From Alphaproteobacteria bacterium (GTDB lineage: Bacteria; Pseudomonadota; Alphaproteobacteria; Rhodobacterales; Rhodobacteraceae): a stretch of DNA of 64,000 nucleotides. The notes under the pieces are model-generated. The model was given only the letters and a program-made list of their open reading frames with translations, was not told the origin of the DNA and did not search any database. The stretch covers positions 1 to 64,000 of the forward strand of contig JAUHXK010000010.1 of the NCBI GenBank assembly GCA_030427405.1. The letters run 5' to 3'. The position numbers were made by a program, and so were the translations under genes. The number at the start of each line of letters is the position of its first letter. The stretch's first letter is position 1. Below, piece by piece: positions 9,079 to 17,476 of the stretch.

Positions 9079-10134
9079 ATGATTGACGATTTACAGCTAC
9101 ATTGGCCCAAGGCCACGGCACCCAAACCGATTGTGATTTTTGGTGCTGGCTCCATTGTCACTGATGCCCATCTGCCCGCCTATGCCAAGGCAGGTTACAC
9201 AGTGCAGGGCATTTTTGATCCAGACCATGACAAAGCTAAAGAGCTGGCAGACGCGCACGGCTTTCAGGCTTACGCAACCCGTGAAGAGGCGGCCGCTGCG
9301 AGCGATGTGGTTTTTGATTTGGCTACCCCCCCGGGGGCACATGCGGGTATTCTAGAATGTCTGCCGAAAGGCGCGCCTGTACTAATGCAAAAGCCGATGG
9401 GCAGTGATCTGGCCGAGGCCACTGAGATTTTGCAAATCTGCCGGACCCGGAGTCTCAAGGCGGCGGTCAATTTTCAACTGCGTTTTGCGCCGACGATGCT
9501 GGCGCTGCAGGATGCCGTCACGCGCGGCGCGCTAGGAGAAATTGTGGATTTTGACGCCTGGCTGGCTCTGGAAACCCCTTGGGGACTTTGGAAGTTTCTT
9601 GAGCCTTTGCCACGTGTGGAAATCAGTCTGCATTCCATTCACTATCTCGACCTCATTCGCGGTCTGCTCGGCGAACCCGAAGGCGTACATGCCAAAACAA
9701 TGGGCCATCCGTCCTCCAAGATAGCTCAAACACGCACGGCGGCCATTCTGGACTACGGCGACCAATTGCGCTGCGCTCTGTCGATCAACCACAACCATGG
9801 CTTTGGCCGCAAATATCAGGCCTGTGAATTCCGCATCTGCGGCACCAAAGGCGCGGCTTTTCTGCAGCTCGGCGTGAACCTCGACTACCCGCGAGGCGAG
9901 CCCGACATTCTGGAAATCAACATAGGCGGAGACTGGCAAGCTATTCCGTTATCTGGCGCGTGGTTTCCGGACGCTTTTGCCAGCCGCATGAGCCAATTGC
10001 AAAGATACGCAACCGGCGAGGAAGACACATTGATCAGCAGCGTTGAAGACGGTTGGGCCACCATGGCTTTGGTCGAGGCTGCTTATGAGAGCAGCGCTAA
10101 GCCCGCCCACCCCATTGCAAGGATACCCACATGA
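9079..10134 (+). CDS. Gfo/Idh/MocA-family sugar dehydrogenase
   Basis: This 351-residue NAD(P)-dependent oxidoreductase has an N-terminal Rossmann domain ([17 protein letters not shown], about residues 19-35) and a C-terminal alpha/beta substrate domain. The conserved EKP motif appears as QKP ([10 protein letters not shown]). It follows the mutarotase by 4 bases and overlaps the MaoC gene. It is the most plausible enzyme in the operon for the first step, sugar to lactone, since no other sugar dehydrogenase is present. This role is inferred from position, and it could instead act on a side product. Confidence 0.75.
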   Translation: MIDDLQLHWPKATAPKPIVIFGAGSIVTDAHLPAYAKAGYTVQGIFDPDHDKAKELADAHGFQAYATREEAAAASDVVFDLATPPGAHAGILECLPKGAPVLMQKPMGSDLAEATEILQICRTRSLKAAVNFQLRFAPTMLALQDAVTRGALGEIVDFDAWLALETPWGLWKFLEPLPRVEISLHSIHYLDLIRGLLGEPEGVHAKTMGHPSSKIAQTRTAAILDYGDQLRCALSINHNHGFGRKYQACEFRICGTKGAAFLQLGVNLDYPRGEPDILEINIGGDWQAIPLSGAWFPDAFASRMSQLQRYATGEEDTLISSVEDGWATMALVEAAYESSAKPAHPIARIPT

Positions 10135-10583
10135 AAATCCAAGAAGCCTTTTATGAGGACTATGAAATTGGCCACTTCCGGGAGACTTTCGGGCGCACCA
10201 TTACGGAAACCGATTTTGTCGTCCATGCCGGGCACACAGGCGATTTTTTCCCGCATCATATGGACAAGGAATGGTGCGCGACACAGGATTTCGGCCAACG
10301 CATCGCACACGGAACCATGGTGTTTTCCATCGGCATCGGTCTCAGCGCCAGCGAGATCAATCCCGTAGCCTTTTCTTATGGTTATGACCGGCTGCGGTTT
10401 ATCCGGCCTGTTCATATAGGCGACACGATCCGCACACGTCTGACTATCGATCGCAAGCATCCTGATCCCAAACGGGACGGCATGGGGCAAGTTTTTGAGA
10501 AGGTCGAAGTTCTCAACCAGCGCGACGAGACCGTGTTGGCGGTGGAACATATCTACCTCGTTGAAATGAAGGCCAAACCATGA
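10131..10583 (+). CDS. MaoC-like hot-dog dehydratase
   Basis: This 150-residue single-domain hot-dog protein has the hydratase-2-like active-site stretch [15 protein letters not shown] near residue 36, followed by [11 protein letters not shown]. MaoC-like proteins usually hydrate enoyl-CoA, but small stand-alone members in sugar operons have unknown substrates. The start overlaps the previous stop (ATGA), and its own stop overlaps the next start. It is therefore embedded in the transcript and unlikely to be a chance neighbour. No CoA-dependent enzyme is nearby, so the usual role does not explain it. Confidence 0.78.
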   Translation: MKIQEAFYEDYEIGHFRETFGRTITETDFVVHAGHTGDFFPHHMDKEWCATQDFGQRIAHGTMVFSIGIGLSASEINPVAFSYGYDRLRFIRPVHIGDTIRTRLTIDRKHPDPKRDGMGQVFEKVEVLNQRDETVLAVEHIYLVEMKAKP

Positions 10584-10882
10584 GCCGGTTTTTGAAACTG
10601 CACCCGGAGGACAATGTGCTTGTGGCGCTGTCTTTTTCGCCAAAAGGCTCACTGATCCCGTCACCCTCCGGGTTGATTTCAACGCTGGATGAGGTCGGCA
10701 TGGCACACAAAGTGGCCGATGTGGCGATTCCCAAAGGCGGCGTGGTAATCAAATACGGGATGCCCATAGGCAAAGCGTCTCAGGACATTCAAGCGGGCCA
10801 GCACGTCCACGTGCACAACACGGGCAGCCGCTACACCCCTACAGTTTATCGGGCCGAGGAGGCAAAGGTGCGTGATGAGTGA
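10580..10882 (+). CDS. UxaA-type dehydratase, N-terminal SAF-domain subunit
   Basis: This 100-residue protein corresponds to the N-terminal SAF domain of altronate/galactarate-type dehydratases. It contains the family signature [18 protein letters not shown] and GQHVHVHN near the end. In UxaA itself this domain is fused to the catalytic part. Here it is a separate gene overlapping both neighbours (ATGA at 10580; its stop lies inside the next start region). The same split arrangement is known for sulfolactate lyase SuyAB. It probably forms a complex with the next product. Confidence 0.82.
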   Translation: MSRFLKLHPEDNVLVALSFSPKGSLIPSPSGLISTLDEVGMAHKVADVAIPKGGVVIKYGMPIGKASQDIQAGQHVHVHNTGSRYTPTVYRAEEAKVRDE

Positions 10883-12077
10883 CGCTTGGAAAGGCTATCT
10901 GCGCAATGATGGCCGCAAAGGCATCCGCAATGTGGTTGCCGTCGTCTACCTAGTGGAATGCGCGCATTTTGTGTCCAGCGAAATCACCGCAGAGTTCCGT
11001 GGTGAAAACGTGCATCTGATCGGGTTTCCCGGCTGCTTCCCCAATGACTACGCGCAGCGGATGATGGAACGCCTGTGTACACATCCCAACGTGGGCGCGG
11101 CGCTTCTGGTGTCGCTGGGGTGCGAAAGTTTCAACCGGGCGCAGCTGTCTAAGGTAATCGCCGCAAGCGGACGTCCGGTGGAAACTCTGGTCATCCAGAA
11201 ATCCGGCGGCACCGCCAGCGCCATTGCCAAGGGGCGCGACTTTGTGCGGCAGGCCCAGGCAGAGATCGCCAAGGTGCCGACCGTCGATATGGGACCCTCT
11301 GATCTGATAGTGGGTACGATCTGCGGTGGATCAGATGGTACCAGCGGTATTTCCGGAAATCCCGCCGCGGGTCGCGCCTTTGATGCGCTTGTGGCGCTAG
11401 GCGCTGCGTGCATTTTTGAGGAAACCGGTGAGCTGATCGGCTGCGAGCATATCATGGCCGAACGCGCGGAAACACCCGAACTTGCCGAGGCTCTGGTGCA
11501 ATCCGTTGCCAAAGCCGCGGCCTACTACGACACTTTGGGCTACGGCAGTTTTGCCGCTGGAAACGCCACTGGTGGGCTGACCACGATCGAGGAAAAATCG
11601 TGTGGCGCCTACGTCAAATCCGGAACCTCTAAAATCAGCGGAATCCTCAAGCCGGGCGACATTCCAACCCGAGGAGGCCTCTACCTGATGGATGTGGTGC
11701 CTGACGGCGAGGTCCGGTTTGGATTTCCAAACATCTCCGACAACGCGGAAATTGTCGAAATGATTGCTTCAGGTGCGCATCTCACCCTGTTTGTAACCGG
11801 CCGTGGATCTGTCGTCGGTTCAGCATTGTCTCCTGTCATCAAGATCTGCGCCAACCCCGACACCTATCGCAACCTTTCGGGTGACATGGACATCAATGCC
11901 GGTTCCATCATCGAAGGTAGCCGTGATCTCGATGGCGTGGCACAGGACATTTTCGATGCAGTGTTGCGGACCGCATCCGGGTCGCAAACAGCTTCCGAGG
12001 TCTTGGGGCATCGCGAATTTGTCCTGACATACAAACAGTTTGAACCGGTTGGCCCCAGTTGTCACCCGGCTGCCTGA
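10875..12077 (+). CDS. UxaA-type dehydratase, large catalytic subunit
   Basis: This 400-residue protein matches the C-terminal catalytic region of the UxaA/GarD family of iron-dependent acid-sugar dehydratases. Visible family elements are GYLRNDGRKGIRNVV at the start, FPGCFPND with its cysteine, SLGCES, TICGGSDGTSGISGNPA and GEKxxG-like IEEKSCGAYVKSGTSKISG. Cysteines in these blocks are candidate metal ligands. ATG 10875 is preferred to the GTG one codon earlier. It overlaps the SAF-domain gene. The cluster already has an enolase-type dehydratase, so the substrate of this second dehydratase is open. Confidence 0.82.
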   Translation: MSDAWKGYLRNDGRKGIRNVVAVVYLVECAHFVSSEITAEFRGENVHLIGFPGCFPNDYAQRMMERLCTHPNVGAALLVSLGCESFNRAQLSKVIAASGRPVETLVIQKSGGTASAIAKGRDFVRQAQAEIAKVPTVDMGPSDLIVGTICGGSDGTSGISGNPAAGRAFDALVALGAACIFEETGELIGCEHIMAERAETPELAEALVQSVAKAAAYYDTLGYGSFAAGNATGGLTTIEEKSCGAYVKSGTSKISGILKPGDIPTRGGLYLMDVVPDGEVRFGFPNISDNAEIVEMIASGAHLTLFVTGRGSVVGSALSPVIKICANPDTYRNLSGDMDINAGSIIEGSRDLDGVAQDIFDAVLRTASGSQTASEVLGHREFVLTYKQFEPVGPSCHPAA

Positions 12078-12096
12078 CATGAATAAGGGTTTCAGA

Positions 12097-12825
12097 ATGA
12101 GGCGTTTGGAAGGTGTAACGGTTTTTGCAACAGCCGCCGGGCAAGGTATCGGACGCGCGACAGTAAAGCGTATGGTCGAAGAAGGAGCGCGCGTGATTGC
12201 AACAGATATCAACAGCGACACGTTGGCCGGTCTCGATGGCATGGAAACCCATGTTCTGGATGTGACCGATGAGGCTGCAGTAAAGCAGATGATTGCAGAC
12301 GCCGGAGAGATCGACGTTCTATTCAACTGCGCGGGCATTGTGCATGCGGGCACGATCCTTGACGCCACCGTGGATGAGCTGGATGCGGCCTATGCCATTA
12401 ACGTGCGCTCCATGTTTGTTTCCTCCCGTGCAGTGCTGCCCGGCATGTTGGAACGTGGCGGCGGCGCCGTCATCAACGTGGCCTCGGTCGCCAGTTCAGT
12501 AACTGGGGTGTCAAACCGCGTGGTCTATGGCGCCACGAAAGCTGCGGTCATTGGCCTGACCAAAGCGGTCGCTGCCGATTTCGTCCGTGAGGGCATTCGG
12601 TGCAATGCGATCTGCCCAGGAACCGTGGACAGCCCGTCGCTGCATGAACGCCTTCGCGCCACCGGCGATTATGAGCAAGCCTTGGTTGATTTTAAGGAGC
12701 GTCAGAAAATGGGGCGGGTCGGCGAGCCGGAAGAGATTGCCGCCTTGGCATGCTATCTGGCCTCGCCCGAAGCCAAGTTTGTGACCGGGCAGGCTATCAA
12801 TATCGACGGCGGCTGGACAATTTAA
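12097..12825 (+). CDS. Short-chain dehydrogenase, probable 2-keto-3-deoxy-L-fuconate 4-dehydrogenase
   Basis: This 242-residue classical SDR has the cofactor motif TAAGQGIGRA (about residues 11-20), NCAG, catalytic Ser in SVASSVTG, YGATK with Tyr/Lys, and the C-terminal GGWTI. It is strikingly close to the DHRS6/BDH2-like group, to which the Xanthomonas 2-keto-3-deoxy-L-fuconate dehydrogenase belongs: the blocks LDVLFNxAG, NVRSM, VASSVTGVSNRxVY and CPGTVDSPSL are shared. Function: oxidation of the keto-deoxy acid to the 2,4-diketo acid. ATG 12097 follows AAGGG by 7 bases. Earlier in-frame starts overlap the previous gene. Confidence 0.82.
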   Translation: MRRLEGVTVFATAAGQGIGRATVKRMVEEGARVIATDINSDTLAGLDGMETHVLDVTDEAAVKQMIADAGEIDVLFNCAGIVHAGTILDATVDELDAAYAINVRSMFVSSRAVLPGMLERGGGAVINVASVASSVTGVSNRVVYGATKAAVIGLTKAVAADFVREGIRCNAICPGTVDSPSLHERLRATGDYEQALVDFKERQKMGRVGEPEEIAALACYLASPEAKFVTGQAINIDGGWTI

Positions 12826-12841
12826 GCGAAGGGGAAGAGCC

Positions 12842-13681
12842 ATGAAACTACTGCGTTATGGTCCAATTGGGCAGGAAAAGCCCGGCGTGTTGGACCCAGA
12901 CGGCAACATCCGCGACCTGAGTGGTGAAATTAGCGATCTGGCAGGGCCGGTACTGGCCAATTTGGAGGCATTGGCAGCGCTGGACATTTCCAAACTGCCG
13001 CGGCTCGAAGGCAATCCACGACTTGGGCCCTGTGTGGGACAAACTGGTAAGTTCATGTGCATCGGTCTGAACTACGCTGACCATGCTGCTGAAAGTGGCA
13101 TGAAGGTCCCGCCGGAGCCTGTGTTGTTCATGAAAGCTACCTCCGCCATTTGCGGCCCCAATGATCCGATCATCATCCCGCGCGGCTCAACCAAAACTGA
13201 CTGGGAAGTGGAGCTCGGCGTGGTGATCGGCAAGGCCGCCAAATACGTCTCCGAAGAAGTCGCCCTGGATCATGTCGCTGGCTACTGTGTGATCAACGAC
13301 GTGTCTGAGCGTGAATATCAAATAGAGCGCCAAGGCCAATGGAGCAAAGGCAAATCCTGCGACAACTTCGGCCAGATGGGGCCCTGGTTGGTCACGCCGG
13401 ACGAGGTTGGTGATCCTCAGAACCTGGCTATGTGGCTGGAGGTGAATGGTGAACGGGTACAGGACGGTTCCACCACAACGATGGTTTACGGAGTCGCCCA
13501 TCTGATCAGCTACCTGAGCCAGTTCTTCACGCTGCATCCGGGCGATGTGATCTCAACCGGTACACCGCCAGGCGTGGGGCTGGGCTTCACTCCACCGCGC
13601 TATCTGAAAGCAGGTGACAAAGTAGAACTCGGGATTTCTGGCTTGGGCACCCAAAACCAATCCGTGATCGACGATGATTGA
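12842..13681 (+). CDS. Fumarylacetoacetate-hydrolase family, probable 2,4-diketo-3-deoxy-L-fuconate hydrolase
   Basis: This 279-residue FAH-family enzyme shows the characteristic GLNYADHAAESGM (about residue 73), metal-binding acids in DWEVELGVVIG and INDVSEREYQ, SKGKSCDNFGQMGPW, and the late STGTPPGVGLG. In the non-phosphorylative deoxysugar route this family splits the 2,4-diketo acid into pyruvate and L-lactate, which completes the pathway. It starts 16 bases after the SDR with AAGGGGAAG upstream. It is the last complete gene of the island; a truncated start follows at 13710. Confidence 0.82.
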   Translation: MKLLRYGPIGQEKPGVLDPDGNIRDLSGEISDLAGPVLANLEALAALDISKLPRLEGNPRLGPCVGQTGKFMCIGLNYADHAAESGMKVPPEPVLFMKATSAICGPNDPIIIPRGSTKTDWEVELGVVIGKAAKYVSEEVALDHVAGYCVINDVSEREYQIERQGQWSKGKSCDNFGQMGPWLVTPDEVGDPQNLAMWLEVNGERVQDGSTTTMVYGVAHLISYLSQFFTLHPGDVISTGTPPGVGLGFTPPRYLKAGDKVELGISGLGTQNQSVIDDD

Positions 13682-13709
13682 TACCTAATAACCGCGAAGG
13701 AGACCCGCG

Positions 13710-13781
13710 ATGGAAACCCATGGATACTACAAAGACGAACGATGCAGTACCGCTCAAAAATTCAGAGACCTAGAAGTATGA
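13710..13781 (+). pseudogene. Truncated start of a further operon gene
   Basis: A strong ribosome site (AAGGAGA at 13696-13702) precedes ATG 13710, which reads METHGYYKDERCSTAQKFRD and stops at 13779-13781. The spacing from the hydrolase gene (28 bases) and the strong ribosome site suggest a real gene once started here. After about ten codons the sequence runs into IS3 transposase remains, so the rest was lost. Too little is left to name the product. Confidence 0.4.
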
Positions 13782-14500
13782 AGGCTATCGCAGCCAAGCA
13801 GCGCCGGATTGGCGTGATGCTGGAACGCAAGGGAATGACCATTAACCACAAGAAGCTATACCGGCTTTAGACCGAAGACAAATTGGGCGTCAGGCGGCGA
13901 AGGAGCCGGAAACGGGAATCCGGGTCGTGAACACCGATGCTGAATGCGCCGAGGCCTGGCGAACACTGGTCGCTGGGCTTCCTGTCCGACACGTTCGGCG
14001 CATCCCATCGGTTCCGCATTCTTGCAGTGAACGACAATTGCTGCCGCGAAAACTTGTGTCTGATGGCCGGCACCAGCATCTCGGGTGCCCGTGTGGCGCG
14101 GGAGTTGGACGACCTGGTTCGCATTTATAGCAAGCCGGCCAGCATTGTCAGTGACAACGGGACAGAGTTCACTAGTCGTGCGATCTTGGAATGGGCAAAC
14201 GACAGGGGTGTCGAATGGCACTGCATCGATCCGGGCAAACCCCAGCAGAATGCCTTCATCGAGTCGTTCAACGGCAGCCAGCGCGATGAGCTCCTGAACG
14301 AGGAGATGTTCGACAGCCTAGAGGATGCTCGTCGAAAGCTGGCGCTCTGGCGAAATGATTACAACAACGTTAGGCCACACTCATCGCACCCCCGCAGAAG
14401 CGCGTCGGGCGCTTGAGAAATTTGAGGACTCCGCGCCCAACGCGCTTGCCCAACCCGAAACCGAAGAATTTGAGAACCAGTACCCTGCCCTACGTTTTTG
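13781..14500 (+). pseudogene. IS3-family transposase orfB, decayed
   Basis: One frame carries most of an IS3-group OrfB integrase. It reads RRIGVMLERKGM, NHKKLYRL, then [52 protein letters not shown] and [13 protein letters not shown]. It is interrupted by in-frame stops at 13868-13870 (TAG) and 13928-13930 (TGA), and near 14390 the frame shifts before the C-terminal TPAEARR box. The first catalytic Asp (WSLD in active relatives) is Gly here, while the Asp of SDNGTEF and the Glu of FIESFNG remain. The element is dead. Confidence 0.85.
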
Positions 14501-14519
14501 AGCCTGAATGACAGGAGAG

Positions 14520-14650
14520 CGGCACGGGTCCCCAACGTCCAATCTTGATCCTGTGGGCATCCAGATCAGCCCGCCGCAAGGCAGCCAACAGGCCTGCCAG
14601 AAATTGTGTAAAGTCGAGCACTTTGATGTCTGTCAGCGGGTCTTTTTGAC
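14520..14650 (-). pseudogene. Class III CoA-transferase, N-terminal scrap
   Basis: The minus strand near 14650-14575 reads PLTDIKVLDFTQFLAG, the conserved N-terminus of CaiB/BaiF (class III) CoA-transferases. It then degenerates into LLAALRRADLDAHRIKIG, which still loosely follows the family's LADLGAxVIKIE. No start codon in this frame is evident and the rest is absent. It lies between the IS3 remnant and the dehydrogenase promoter, so it is probably debris of a gene lost when the IS arrived. The remaining bases up to 14779 hold only an A/T-rich promoter-like stretch. Confidence 0.45.
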
Positions 14651-14779
14651 TTGACTTTGCGCAACTCAAATATAAAAGCTTCTTTCATATAACAATAGCC
14701 TGACTTGACGAAATGGAGATGCCGCGCCGAAACACGCGGCAGAAGGCGCTCCCAAAAGCGCAAAAATAGGGATGAATAA

Positions 14780-15814
14780 ATGACCGCCATCACGGCCGCG
14801 TATTACCGTGGCGATAAGACCTTTGAGGTGACGCAGATTGCAGCCACGCCGCCAAAAGCGGGCGAGGTGCAAATTAAGGTTGCCTATTGCGGTATCTGCG
14901 GCACGGATCTGCATGCCTATCATGGCAATATGGACGCGCGTGTTGGGTTTGAGCGCATTCTGGGCCATGAGATGTCAGGCACCATTGCGGCCATTGGAGA
15001 CGGTGTCGCTGGCTGGTCTGTGGGCGATCCGGTGGTGGTTCGCCCGCTCGATCCCGGCGCGCCAAACCCAGCCACTGAACGTGGCCATGATCACATCAGC
15101 CACAATCTCAAGTTCATTGGGCTGGACAGCAACGGGGCCTTCCAAGAGCTGTGGAACGTGCCGGCTTTCACGTTGCACAAGCTGCCAGCGGACCTACGGC
15201 TGGATCATGCGGCGCTAATTGAGCCGGTTGCCGTTGCATGCCATGACGTGCGCCTTTCCGGCCTTGAAGCAGGCGAAGACGCAGTGGTGATTGGCGGCGG
15301 TCCCATTGGCATACTGGTGGCCATGGTGGCGCGCGATGCGGGCGGCAATGTGGTGATTTCAGAGGTCAATCCGCACCGTTTGGAGATCGCACAAAAGCTG
15401 GGCTTTGACACGATCAATCCGCTGGAGACCGATCTGAAAGAAGCTATCGAAAACCGAACCGCCAAAAAAGGCGCCGATGTGGTGTTTGAAGTGTCCGGCA
15501 CCCAGCCCGGGGTTGATGCGATGACACAGGTTGCGGCCACCCGCAGCCGCATCGTGATGGTAGCTATTCACGCAACCAAGCCGACCATCGATCTGTTTCA
15601 GTTCTTCTGGCGCGAACTCAAACTGATTGGCGCGCGGGTCTATGAGCCGGAAGATTACGAGAAAGCGATCGCCGTGGTCGCCTCGGGCGGGGTGGATGCC
15701 GAAACCGTCATCACCGATGTGAGCCCGCTTTCCGACATTCAAACGGCGTTTGAGGCGCTGGACAAAAGCCCGACGGCGATGAAGAGCCTGATCAAAGTAG
15801 GAACCGAGGCATGA
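14780..15814 (+). CDS. Medium-chain alcohol/polyol dehydrogenase
   Basis: This 344-residue zinc-type MDR protein has the catalytic zinc site CGICGTDLHAYHG (Cys near 38), the GHEMSG motif and EPVAVACHDV, plus the NAD fold GGGPIGILVAM. The loop that normally carries four structural-zinc cysteines is replaced by RPLDPGAPNPATERGHD, so only one zinc is expected. The substrate is probably a sugar acid or polyol. The ATGA overlap with the kduD-like gene means the two act together, likely on a keto-deoxy or aldonic acid. The ribosome site is weak (GGATGA). Confidence 0.8.
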   Translation: MTAITAAYYRGDKTFEVTQIAATPPKAGEVQIKVAYCGICGTDLHAYHGNMDARVGFERILGHEMSGTIAAIGDGVAGWSVGDPVVVRPLDPGAPNPATERGHDHISHNLKFIGLDSNGAFQELWNVPAFTLHKLPADLRLDHAALIEPVAVACHDVRLSGLEAGEDAVVIGGGPIGILVAMVARDAGGNVVISEVNPHRLEIAQKLGFDTINPLETDLKEAIENRTAKKGADVVFEVSGTQPGVDAMTQVAATRSRIVMVAIHATKPTIDLFQFFWRELKLIGARVYEPEDYEKAIAVVASGGVDAETVITDVSPLSDIQTAFEALDKSPTAMKSLIKVGTEA

Positions 15815-16581
15815 GCGTACTGAACACATTCGACCTTTCGGGAAAAACCGCGCTGGTCACGGGATGCAAACGCGGCATTGGTCGCGGCATGGCGGAGGCG
15901 CTGGCCCAAGCTGGCGCTGACATCATAGGTGTCAGCGCTTCGCTAGAACTCAATGGCAGTGCCGCGGCTCAGGCTGTGGAGGCGCTTGGGCGCAGGTTCA
16001 CCGCTTATCAATGTGACTTTTCCGATCGCTCCGCTGTAAAAACCTTTGCCGCAGAACTGGAAGCCAATGGCGTGGTGCCCGACATCCTCATCAACAACGC
16101 CGGCACCATTAAACGTAAGCCTGCGGCCGAGCATGACGACGAGTTGTGGGACGAAGTGATCGAAGTGAACCTGTCAGCGCAGTTTGTGCTCAGCCGTGAA
16201 ATCGGCCGCCAGATGGTGGCGCGCGGCAGTGGCAAGATCATCTTCACCGCCTCGCTGCTGACCTTTCAGGGCGGCATCACAGTGCCCGGCTACGCGGCCT
16301 CCAAAGGCGGCATCGGTCAGCTGACCAAGGCGCTGGCCAATGAATGGGCGGGCAAAGGCCTCAATGTGAACGCCATCGCGCCGGGTTACATCGCGACCGA
16401 CAACACACAGGCGTTGCAGGACGATCCCGACCGCTCCAAAGCGATCCTTGAACGCATCCCGCAAGGCCGCTGGGGCCGTCCCGAAGATTTCGCAGGCCCT
16501 GCGGTGTTCCTCGCGTCAGACGCGGCCAACTACGTCAACGGCGAGGTACTGGTTGTCGATGGCGGCTGGATGGGGCGGTAA
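15811..16581 (+). CDS. kduD: 2-keto-3-deoxy-gluconate 5-dehydrogenase-like SDR (KduD type)
   Basis: This 256-residue classical SDR has TGCKRGIGRGMAEAL (cofactor), NNAGTIKR, the catalytic block SLLTFQGG with YAASKGG (Tyr/Lys) and the C-terminal GGWMGR. The start FDLSGKTALVTG with IGVSAS is typical of KduD, which interconverts 2,5-diketo-3-deoxygluconate and 2-keto-3-deoxygluconate. It overlaps the preceding dehydrogenase by 4 bases. No kduI or pectin lyase is in the window, so the physiological substrate remains uncertain, and other sugar-acid oxidations are possible. Confidence 0.78.
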   Translation: MSVLNTFDLSGKTALVTGCKRGIGRGMAEALAQAGADIIGVSASLELNGSAAAQAVEALGRRFTAYQCDFSDRSAVKTFAAELEANGVVPDILINNAGTIKRKPAAEHDDELWDEVIEVNLSAQFVLSREIGRQMVARGSGKIIFTASLLTFQGGITVPGYAASKGGIGQLTKALANEWAGKGLNVNAIAPGYIATDNTQALQDDPDRSKAILERIPQGRWGRPEDFAGPAVFLASDAANYVNGEVLVVDGGWMGR

Positions 16582-16675
16582 CCGAACTGTGGCTGCAGAA
16601 TATCTTGTGCTCATCGGTTCGAATCGACCACGTTGCACGAATAGCGCTTGAGCCGCATTTGCCCATTTCCCCGGT

Positions 16676-16945
16676 TTGTTATGCGACATGCTCATAAGTC
16701 GCACGATCGCCACGGATACCGGCCATGCGGCGGCCGCAAATCTGATGACGGGAAACGCCGCAATCGCTGTTGGTGTCGCCTTGGCCCATACCTTGGCCAT
16801 GACAGTCTCTGGCGGTTTGGTTGCGTTTGGTGTTTACCATTGGCTGGGTCTTAGGTTTCTATCAAAAAGCTGGTTCAATCTAGACCTGGTTTGGGCGCTG
16901 AGCCTGATTGTTGTAGGGTCGGTTTCGCTGCTGCTTTTGCAGTAG
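16676..16945 (+). pseudogene. Membrane-protein C-terminal fragment
   Basis: From about 16688 the frame encodes 86 residues with two or three hydrophobic helices (GNAAIAVGVALAHTLAM, VAFGVYHWLGL, DLVWALSLIVVGSVSLLLL). The helix pattern and the conserved-looking LGLRFLSKSWFNLDLVWAL suggest the C-terminal part of a longer integral membrane protein whose N-terminal helices are missing. The first codon options are poor (TTG 16676 or ATG 16688), with no convincing ribosome site. It may be a relic or a short hypothetical protein. I do not recognise a named family. Confidence 0.4.
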
Positions 16946-17008
16946 ACCGGTAAGTAGAATACAGGGTTATCTGTTCTGGTTCATGGCATCGCTGAAAGGA
17001 GCGGCCCA

Positions 17009-17290
17009 GTGTCGTTGATCTCTAAACTCTTCGGTGGCGGCGCAAAGCCCGGGCCGGATCCGGTCGCTTACAAAGGGTTCGAAATCTTTCCCGATCTCAT
17101 GCCCGAAGGCAGCAAGTACCGTCTTTCGGCCCGTATCGAGAAGATCATCGACGGAGAACGCAAGACCCACATAGTGATCCGGGCAGATGTTTTTGAAAGC
17201 CGGGATCAGGCCGAGAGTTTCAGCATCGCCAAGGCGAAGCAGGTGATTGACGAGCAGGGTGAACGCATATTCGGCGCGGGAAACCGGTAG
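17009..17290 (+). CDS. HlyU-family small protein
   Basis: This 93-residue protein starts at GTG 17009, preceded by AAGGAG. It fits the HlyU family: an amphipathic MSLISKLFGGGAKP start, then YKGFEIFPDLMPEGSKYRLSARIEK and a C-terminal AKQVIDEQGERIF. HlyU was named as a haemolysin activator in Vibrio, but in alphaproteobacteria the small family members have no established role. It stands alone between the membrane fragment and the efflux pump. The usual length (90-100 residues) is kept, so it is probably intact. Confidence 0.75.
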   Translation: MSLISKLFGGGAKPGPDPVAYKGFEIFPDLMPEGSKYRLSARIEKIIDGERKTHIVIRADVFESRDQAESFSIAKAKQVIDEQGERIFGAGNR

Positions 17291-17476
17291 TAGGAAGCCG
17301 GGCGTTGGTCTGATCTGCCTTTCGATGACCGCCCGTTTGCGTAGCGCAAGCCGCGTTCAGGCCGCCTGTGCGCCTGCATAAGATTATGGCAGAGCCGCAA
17401 AGGGGGGCCCTTTTTAGGGTTGCACAAAGTTAAGAACAATACCAGAACACGCGTGACGTTTACGATAGGATAATCA

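Noticed and set aside
17399..17415. AAAGGG ggg CCCTTT hairpin before the efflux pump gene
   Set aside because: The stem has six pairs, three of them A-T, and a three-base loop. It is too weak to list as a terminator, though it is mentioned with the neighbouring gene.
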